Positions 58,226 to 64,000 of a stretch of DNA of 64,000 nt are shown one piece after another; positions within the stretch are counted from its first letter, which is position 1; every line of letters starts with the position of its first letter. The stretch comes from Porphyridium purpureum. Taxonomy: Eukaryota > Rhodophyta > Bangiophyceae > Porphyridiales > Porphyridiaceae. The translations under genes and the position numbers were made by a program. The notes under the pieces were generated by a model, which did no database searches, was not told the origin of the DNA, and saw only the letters and a program-made list of their open reading frames with translations. The stretch spans positions 2,108,001-2,172,000 of the forward strand of contig VRMN01000001.1 in assembly GCA_008690995.1 (NCBI GenBank). Reading direction: 5' to 3'.

Positions 58226-60667
58226 CTAGTCTCGATGTGCGGCTGCGTGAACGCCCGTAAAGGTCAAAATCACACCAACGATCACAATGAGAGTAATGCC
58301 CGTGACGTAAAGAAGGCAGTCCACCATGCGTGTCTTCCACGAACGATTCATGTTCAACATACCACCAATACCAAGTGACCCCACCGACCCAATATACAAA
58401 AGCATACCAGCAGTGATCGCGAGCAACGTGCCTTCCGCAAGCTCATCCACCTCGTTCTGAACAGCAATGCCGATGCCAACACCGACAGGAGTGATGAGCG
58501 CGAAGCCAACCATCCAGAGTGTGTAGCGCCAAAGTTCCATGCTGGCGTTGAAAAACTGCACCGAAATCGCTAGCGACTCGGCCCACTTATGCGTCACAAT
58601 GGCGATACACAGCGCGATTGCCTGATCAAGAGATCCCACACCCAGGCTGAATCCGGCGAAGAAAGCGTGCACCGAGATTGCGAGAAAGGTCAGCAAACCA
58701 CAGAAAAAGTGCTTCTTGTGTGTTGCGTCTCGCTTGATCAACTGTGACGCCTCATTATCCGACGACAAACCACTGGATGCCTCTAAATCCTCATCATTGC
58801 TAAGGATTGCATCAGTGTCGCCCTCAGCTGCAGACACAAGCTCCACTTCATCTTCACGCTTCTTGTACATGACGGCAAGAGCTTCTGCGCCATGCGTATG
58901 TCCCGCGTGCTCGTGAGCCATGTCTTGACCGTTGGCGAGCGTGCCCTGCTCCGCAAAGTCGACTCCATTTCTATCCGATGCGGTTACCACTCGCACACCC
59001 GTCATTTTTTCAATGACGTAAGGAATGGCCATGGCCTCCAGAAACAGCGTAATCAAGAAGCCGACCACCAACATAGTCATCGTATAAGGATACTCACTGA
59101 ATTGGGCAATTTCAATCGTTAAGAGTAGCTCGATGGCATGAGGGACCACGTGTACGAGACCGGTCGCGAACAAGACACCACCAGAGAGCGACTCGACAAT
59201 TGAGATGGATTTGCCCAGGTCCAGCCCGCTAGGCTTAAACTTAGGCAGCAACCAAATCCCCAAAGAAATGAATAAGCTTTCAAACAAGATGATAAAGAGA
59301 AAACCAATTTTCCAGCCCACGCACGCCGAATCACAGCTTTCGCCGACAACGCTGGATTCATCCTCCAACAGGAACTCCTGCGAAGGGCCCATAAATACGA
59401 CATTGCGAGCCTCTAAACCAAGGCGCGCCGCAAATGTGCCGTCTTCAATCTGCGCATCCAGGTTTGCAATCGATTCGGCCGCTCCATCAGCAGATCCATG
59501 CAAACCGAATTCATACGTAACCGTATGATCCGTGGACGAGTGCTGCACCGTGCCAGCAATCAAAATATCGTCGAGATGAGCCGCAGTTTCCGGCACCAGC
59601 TCACACGAAGGAACGACCTGCAAGGCGTATCCGGCTTCACACTCACAAGTTCCGGATACGAGCTGACCGTGTCCACCGCAAGTTAAATCCACATGAAAGT
59701 GCTCCGCGGCCGTCTCACTGGCACACACAGGCACCTGCACAGGCAAATATCCAATCTCGCACAAACACGTGTTGTTATCGGCGATGAATTCTCCGTGTTC
59801 ATTGCAAAACTCTCCAGGCACGAAGTGGTGGTCGCCGTTCTGAAGGGAGCGGCGGCTGGCGTGGTCCTCATCGTGCTCCTCGTCGTGATCGTGCTCCTCG
59901 TCGTGCTCGTCACCGTGCTCGTCTCCGTGCTCGTCACCATGCTCGTCGTCGTGATCGTCTCCGTGATCGTCTCCGTGATCGTCACCATGCTCGTCACCAT
60001 GCTCGTCACCATGCTCGTCACCATGCTCGTCTCCGTGCTCGTCGTCGTGATCGTGATCCTCGTCGTGATCGTGATCATGATCGTCGTCGTGTGCATGCGG
60101 TTCGTTCAAAGACATAGCGACGTTTGCCCTGCTGAGGTCGCGCAGCTGAGACTCAAACGTGTCAGCTGGGACATCCACAAAACGCACCTGCGTGCGGAAC
60201 ATGCTCGACGGGTTAGCGTCGTCCGAAGGGTTGGGTCCCGGTCCATCAGCGGTGCACACCTCGCAGAAACACTGCGCAGCGTGGCAATGACAATCTGTAC
60301 CAGCACCACCGCAGTCTGCAGCGGCGCTGCAAACGGAGCCCTCGCACAGGACCTCGCCATGCACCGTATCGACGCACCACAGACACGTGCACGACAGCAC
60401 CAGCGCGGCCAGCAGAAACGCGCTGCACGCACCAGCCTTCTTCCCATGATGATGGTGATGGTGATGACGTCCTGGCGCGACCACGGCGCGCGATCCGTGC
60501 GCGTGATGCTCATGCTCATGCTCATGCTCATGCTCGTGCTCATGCTTATGCTCATGCTTCTTCAGCAGACGCGCCTCCACAGAAGCCGGCAACATCGCCG
60601 CCGCACCGCCATGGAACTTGGCGTTCGCGGCGCGCGTGTGCGCCACGCCGTGCTCTCCACAAAACAT
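58226..60667 (-). CDS. ZIP-family metal transporter with His-rich and EGF-like extracellular region
   Basis: 813 residues from the ATG at 60667. The N-terminal end has His-Glu repeats (KHEHKHEHEHEHEHEHEHH) and a run of seven His, then a hydrophobic signal segment (CSAFLLAALVLSCTCLWC). The long extracellular part is Cys-rich (CHCHAAQCFCEVC), followed by a ~90-residue acidic His tract of GDEH/DDH repeats and two EGF-like modules (CNEHGEFIADNNTCLCEIGY and CGGHGQLVSGTCECEAGY). About eight membrane helices follow. Helix 4 carries SVHAFFAGFSLGVGS and helix 5 THKWAESLAISVQF, which give the His/Glu metal site of ZIP proteins. A His-rich loop (HEHAGHTHG) sits between helices 3 and 4. It probably imports Zn2+ or Fe2+/Mn2+. 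A later ATG (MLPASVEARL) is also possible. Confidence 0.93.
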   Translation of the reverse strand: MFCGEHGVAHTRAANAKFHGGAAAMLPASVEARLLKKHEHKHEHEHEHEHEHEHHAHGSRAVVAPGRHHHHHHHGKKAGACSAFLLAALVLSCTCLWCVDTVHGEVLCEGSVCSAAADCGGAGTDCHCHAAQCFCEVCTADGPGPNPSDDANPSSMFRTQVRFVDVPADTFESQLRDLSRANVAMSLNEPHAHDDDHDHDHDEDHDHDDEHGDEHGDEHGDEHGDEHGDDHGDDHGDDHDDEHGDEHGDEHGDEHDEEHDHDEEHDEDHASRRSLQNGDHHFVPGEFCNEHGEFIADNNTCLCEIGYLPVQVPVCASETAAEHFHVDLTCGGHGQLVSGTCECEAGYALQVVPSCELVPETAAHLDDILIAGTVQHSSTDHTVTYEFGLHGSADGAAESIANLDAQIEDGTFAARLGLEARNVVFMGPSQEFLLEDESSVVGESCDSACVGWKIGFLFIILFESLFISLGIWLLPKFKPSGLDLGKSISIVESLSGGVLFATGLVHVVPHAIELLLTIEIAQFSEYPYTMTMLVVGFLITLFLEAMAIPYVIEKMTGVRVVTASDRNGVDFAEQGTLANGQDMAHEHAGHTHGAEALAVMYKKREDEVELVSAAEGDTDAILSNDEDLEASSGLSSDNEASQLIKRDATHKKHFFCGLLTFLAISVHAFFAGFSLGVGSLDQAIALCIAIVTHKWAESLAISVQFFNASMELWRYTLWMVGFALITPVGVGIGIAVQNEVDELAEGTLLAITAGMLLYIGSVGSLGIGGMLNMNRSWKTRMVDCLLYVTGITLIVIVGVILTFTGVHAAAHRD
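59875..60095 (-). repeat. 12-bp-type tandem repeat encoding Gly-Asp-Glu-His
   Basis: Inside the ZIP gene, many copies of a GGTGACGAGCAT-like unit (sense) with variants giving GDDH, DEEH and HDHD. Confidence 0.85.
60504..60558 (-). repeat. 6-bp repeat encoding His-Glu
   Basis: Tandem catgct units on the plus strand, read as AGCATG/GAGCAT in the ZIP sense, with a few changed bases. Confidence 0.85.
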
Positions 60668-61246
60668 GATCCGTCCTCCAATCCACCTACTCCGTCCCAC
60701 TCACCGATCCCAGCCCACCTTTCCTCCCTCTTCCTTCTCCTCCGACACACCTTGGTCCTCCTCTCCTCCCCGATCCGCTGCGTACCTGCTTTCTGTGCAC
60801 GATGAAATACTAAAAATCCTCACGCCGGCCGCCGAGCGCGTTCGCCTCAAATACGCATAAAAGGCGCCTGTTTTATTATCAACGGCCGATTTCACGCAAC
60901 ATCCATTGGACGCGGCACGATCGCTCTCGCTCGATCGCGCGCGTCCTCGCTGGATATTCGTGCGCTTACTCACTACACAGTACATCCAAGTACAGCAAGG
61001 CGCTCGAAAAAGGAGTGAAGTACAGTTCACGTTCTCCGGCGGTACAGCGCGGCTCCGAAATTCGCGCCTCGCGGTCGGCGGTGCGCGCAGGTACGCGGCG
61101 CGTGGGCGAGATTGAGGAGCCCGCTGCGCACGTCGCGGGGGTGGAGTGCGCGGCCGGCATAAACGTGCGTCGGTTGGAGAGTAGGCGTGGGTCGCAGTCG
61201 CGGCGGCTGGCCTTGAACTGTCTGGTGTCGGTGTCGTAAAGGCATC
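60668..61246. promoter_or_regulatory. Divergent promoter region of ZIP and LysRS
   Basis: About 580 bp between the two starts. An AT-rich box (acgcataaaaggcg) near 60855 includes CATAAAAG on the plus strand, roughly 390 bp before the LysRS ATG. No gene. Confidence 0.45.
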
Positions 61247-63226
61247 ATGCGGGCGTGTGGAGTGATAGGTAGCGCGGATTCGACCGCATCTGGCGCGTCG
61301 GCCGCACCGTTGGCGCACGCATCTTTCGCGGCGCAGAATGGCTCCAAGGTATCCGATAAGGACAGACAGATCGCTATCAGTCGGGCGAATCGCGTCCCCG
61401 GGAAGGTTGCAATGGGCTTCGTCATGTGGACGGGGCGGATGGTCGGAATGACGCGCCAGCGCCTTGTGGCCACTGGAACAAGAGGCTACTCTGCGATGTC
61501 TCCGAGGAGTGCGGTGGCGACGCAGGTGCACGGGCAAAGAATATTGCCGCCGAGTGCATTGAACGCCCAGCCATGCGGGCGCTGGATGACGCGGCGAAAC
61601 TCACCACTGGCCAACGCACGGGCCGTGATGTGTATGTCGTCCACGCCTGCGGCAAATCCTACCGGCGCGAAGGAGCCAGACGCGAAGAATGCAAATCGCA
61701 AAATTAAGGAAGAAGAGCCGAGCAAGTCGGTTCAACAGCTGCGAGCCGATCGGCTCGAAAAGGCTGATAAAATGCGGGCCGATGGCACCAACCCTTACGC
61801 GTACTCGTTCGAAGTCACGCACAATTCGGAGCAGCTCAAGGAAATGTACAGCCCGGAGGTACTGGCCGATGGGCAGGAAGCGACCGATGGGAACGTGGTG
61901 CAGATTGCAGGTCGCATTATGTTGAGGCGTGTATTTGGCAAGCTCATGTTTTTCACGCTGCAAGATGTGGCCGGCAACATCCAATTGTACATTGAGAAGA
62001 AACGCCTCGATGAAAGCATGGGCGCCGGTAGTTTTAACCAGCTTAAGGGCTGGACTGACGGCGGTGATATTATTGGCGTGAGCGGCACGCTCAAGCGCAC
62101 GGACAAGGGTGAGCTGTCCGTTTATGTTCAGCACTTTCAAGTGCTGACGAAAGCACTTCTACCACTTCCTGACAAATTTCACGGGCTGACGGACGTCGAA
62201 AAGCGGTACCGCCAGCGCCACGTCGACCTCATTGTGAATCCAGAGTCGCGAGAGATTTTCCGCAAGCGCGCAAAGATCTCGTCCGCCATCCGAAGCTTTC
62301 TGGATCAGAAGGACTTCCTGGAAATAGAGACTCCTTCACTTCACACGCAGGCCGGGGGTGCTGAAGCCAAGCCTTTCACGACATTTCACAATGCACTAGA
62401 CCGCGAACTTGTGCTTCGTATTGCAACCGAATTGCATTTGAAAAAGCTCGTTGTGGGTGGATTTGACCGTGTCTACGAGATGGGCCGAGTGTACCGAAAC
62501 GAAGGCTTATCGACCCGGCACAACCCAGAGTTTACGTCCATCGAAATTTATCAAGCCTACGCAGACTACACAGATATGATGCAGCTCACCGAGGACCTGG
62601 TTGAGAGCGTCGCACTGCAGGTACTTGGAACAACGCAGGTAGAGTACCAGGGCGAACAAATCTCACTGAGCAAGCCATGGACAAGGATTTCCATGCACGA
62701 GCTTGTTGAAAAGGCCACAGGAGTGGATTTTAATACACTTTTGACCGTGGAAGACGCCGTGACCGTAGCGCGCTCAGCCGGGGTGCCGCACGACGTGCTC
62801 AGCAAGTGCACCTCTGTAGGTGAGGTAGTTAACAAGTGCTTTGAAGAGCTTTGCGAGGCCTCCTTGGTGCAGCCCACTTTTGTTCTTGACTATCCCGTTG
62901 AGGCATCACCTCTGGCGAAGCCACACCGCTCAAAGCCTGGCCTGACGGAACGGTTTGAGCTCTTTGTGTATGGGCGCGAGCTTGCAAACGCCTACTCAGA
63001 GTTGACGGATGCAGTGGACCAACGCGAACGGTTTGAACGCCAAGCAAGCAAAAAGAGCGCGGGCGATGAGGAAGCGTGTGGCGTGGACGAGGACTTCTTA
63101 CAAGCGCTCGAGCAGGGCTTACCTCCCACAGGAGGACTGGGCATTGGTATTGACCGGCTAGTGATGCTGTTGACAAATGCACCAAGCATCCGCGATGTGA
63201 TTGCCTTTCCAGTCCTGCGGAACTGA
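61247..63226 (+). CDS. KARS1: Lysyl-tRNA synthetase (class II)
   Basis: Charges tRNA-Lys. 659 residues. The first ~150 form a long Arg/Ser/Ala-rich extension, probably an organellar leader; internal ATGs inside it (such as [11 protein letters not shown] and [12 protein letters not shown]) could allow a shorter cytosolic form. A basic helix [20 protein letters not shown] leads to the OB-fold tRNA-binding domain ([20 protein letters not shown]). The class II core shows motif 1 ([15 protein letters not shown]), motif 2 ([20 protein letters not shown]) and motif 3 ([15 protein letters not shown]), with RERFERQ and [17 protein letters not shown] typical of LysRS. It ends [10 protein letters not shown] as usual. 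It is divergent from the ZIP gene. Confidence 0.96.
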   Translation: MRACGVIGSADSTASGASAAPLAHASFAAQNGSKVSDKDRQIAISRANRVPGKVAMGFVMWTGRMVGMTRQRLVATGTRGYSAMSPRSAVATQVHGQRILPPSALNAQPCGRWMTRRNSPLANARAVMCMSSTPAANPTGAKEPDAKNANRKIKEEEPSKSVQQLRADRLEKADKMRADGTNPYAYSFEVTHNSEQLKEMYSPEVLADGQEATDGNVVQIAGRIMLRRVFGKLMFFTLQDVAGNIQLYIEKKRLDESMGAGSFNQLKGWTDGGDIIGVSGTLKRTDKGELSVYVQHFQVLTKALLPLPDKFHGLTDVEKRYRQRHVDLIVNPESREIFRKRAKISSAIRSFLDQKDFLEIETPSLHTQAGGAEAKPFTTFHNALDRELVLRIATELHLKKLVVGGFDRVYEMGRVYRNEGLSTRHNPEFTSIEIYQAYADYTDMMQLTEDLVESVALQVLGTTQVEYQGEQISLSKPWTRISMHELVEKATGVDFNTLLTVEDAVTVARSAGVPHDVLSKCTSVGEVVNKCFEELCEASLVQPTFVLDYPVEASPLAKPHRSKPGLTERFELFVYGRELANAYSELTDAVDQRERFERQASKKSAGDEEACGVDEDFLQALEQGLPPTGGLGIGIDRLVMLLTNAPSIRDVIAFPVLRN

Positions 63227-63503
63227 CGAGAAAGTACAAAGTTTCGGAGAGTTTTTGACGTATATAGCTCGTACGGGTCTTTCTTGTTTGCTATTCCAGC
63301 CACGCCACGGACACGGGGAGAACAACATCAGATTTATGTCCAGCCGCACTAGCGCGACATTGGTCAAGAGCGCACGTTTCTTGGTCAGAGGCAATACTGA
63401 GTTCCTTCCTTGTACGACCATGTGCTGAAAGCCCTACCGCCCATCATCCACGAAAGAAATGGAACTCCTCATGCGCACAAACTGGCCGCAAGCGCCATTT
63501 CCA

Positions 63504-64000
63504 TTAGGCTTTGCTGATCATTCCAGAGCGGCGAGCATACTCGAACAGACCACCAGCGTCAACCACCGGCTCCACATCGCCCAGCGGGTTTAGTGGGAAT
63601 CTCTCGCCTGTGGTGAGATTAGTGATCGTTTCAGTTTCAAAGTCGATGCGAGCCTCATCACCTGTCTTGAACTTATCTGTGAGTGGGGTTGGCGTCTCCC
63701 ACGGATAGAGCTCACCCGTGGCGGAGCAGTTCCTGAAGAAAATCCTGGCGTAGGATTCAGCGACGACCGCCTTGCCCCCGCACGCGCCAATCGCGATTGG
63801 TGCGTGTTCTCTGGATGAGCCGCAGCCAAAGTTTGGGCCGGCAATGATGATCGGGTAGTCTGTGCGCATTGATCCGTCGTCGCGCACGTACCGTGTCGGG
63901 TACAGCTTGTCTGGCAGCCCAATCATGGCGTACGAGCCGAGCTTCTGGTACTCGTCAGGCACCGAGGGCACCAGCGTCAGGTACTCTGCGGGAATAATCT
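63504..64000 (-). CDS. leuD: 3-isopropylmalate dehydratase small subunit (LeuD), 5' part cut
   Basis: With the large LeuC subunit this isomerises 2- to 3-isopropylmalate in leucine synthesis, in plants and algae in the plastid. About 165 residues are visible and the frame runs off the right edge, so the start and any leader are missing. The aconitase-swivel motif GPNFGCGSSREHAPIAIGA is clear, followed by GKAVVAESYARIFFRNC, and DDGSMRTDYPIIIAGPNFG precedes it. The C-terminus (VVDAGGLFEYARRSG) fits. A separate small subunit is the bacterial/plant arrangement, unlike the fused fungal Leu1. Confidence 0.93.
   Translation of the reverse strand, partial: IIPAEYLTLVPSVPDEYQKLGSYAMIGLPDKLYPTRYVRDDGSMRTDYPIIIAGPNFGCGSSREHAPIAIGACGGKAVVAESYARIFFRNCSATGELYPWETPTPLTDKFKTGDEARIDFETETITNLTTGERFPLNPLGDVEPVVDAGGLFEYARRSGMISKA

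Noticed and set aside
59693-60805. 370-codon Val/Leu-rich plus-strand frame opposite the ZIP gene
   Set aside because: It reads the GDEH/HE repeats in reverse and looks like membrane helices only because of the repeat.

Overview
Nuclear DNA of a compact, intron-poor photosynthetic eukaryote. The best guess is a unicellular red alga of the Porphyridium type. This is inferred from mid-range GC with GC-rich third codon positions, mostly single-exon genes, short intergenic gaps, leader-like N-termini on several proteins, a bacterial-type separate LeuD, a eukaryotic tRNA-Phe with internal Pol III boxes, and a Copia element. No species marker was checked.

Layout. 0-7.8 kb: MutY (-), a divergent thioredoxin-like protein (+), a two-HotDog acyl-CoA thioesterase (-), an ankyrin protein (+), eIF3i (-) and a Raf-like TKL kinase (-). 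7.8-14.4 kb: long gaps around a secreted Cys-rich protein (-) and a tandem CCCH zinc-finger protein (+). 14.4-25.5 kb: an intron-containing class 3 (DAGL-like) lipase (+) ending one base from a convergent disordered protein (-), then RsmE rRNA methyltransferase (+), a GT61 glycosyltransferase (-), ESF2/ABT1 (+) and an inositol-dehydrogenase-like oxidoreductase (-). 25.5-31.5 kb: gene-poor, with small ORFs and a strong hairpin. 31.5-42.6 kb: a double B-box protein (+), a disordered protein (+), an MDR oxidoreductase (+), tRNA-Phe(GAA) (-), a coiled-coil protein (+), NAA38-like Lsm (-), a DHHC palmitoyltransferase (-) and an NPEPL1-type M17 aminopeptidase (-). 43.8-49.5 kb: a complete-looking, very young Ty1/Copia element with 355-bp LTRs and a 5-bp target duplication. 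49.8-64 kb: PurL/FGAM synthase (+), cytosolic-type GAPDH (-), a tail-anchored heme-oxygenase-like protein (+), a His-rich ZIP transporter with EGF-like modules (-), lysyl-tRNA synthetase (+) and LeuD (-, cut by the window edge).

Most genes are unrelated housekeeping functions (DNA repair, translation, ribosome biogenesis, purine synthesis, glycolysis, leucine synthesis), and I see no operon-like pathway cluster. The points most worth a second look are the heme-oxygenase-like protein with a changed distal helix, the ZIP transporter's extracellular architecture, the young Copia element just upstream of purL, the thioredoxin-like protein with an S-x-x-C site, and the palindrome with a GA tract in the GAPDH upstream region. 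Many open reading frames begin at GTG or TTG. For those I moved the start to the first sensible ATG and say so in the entry.
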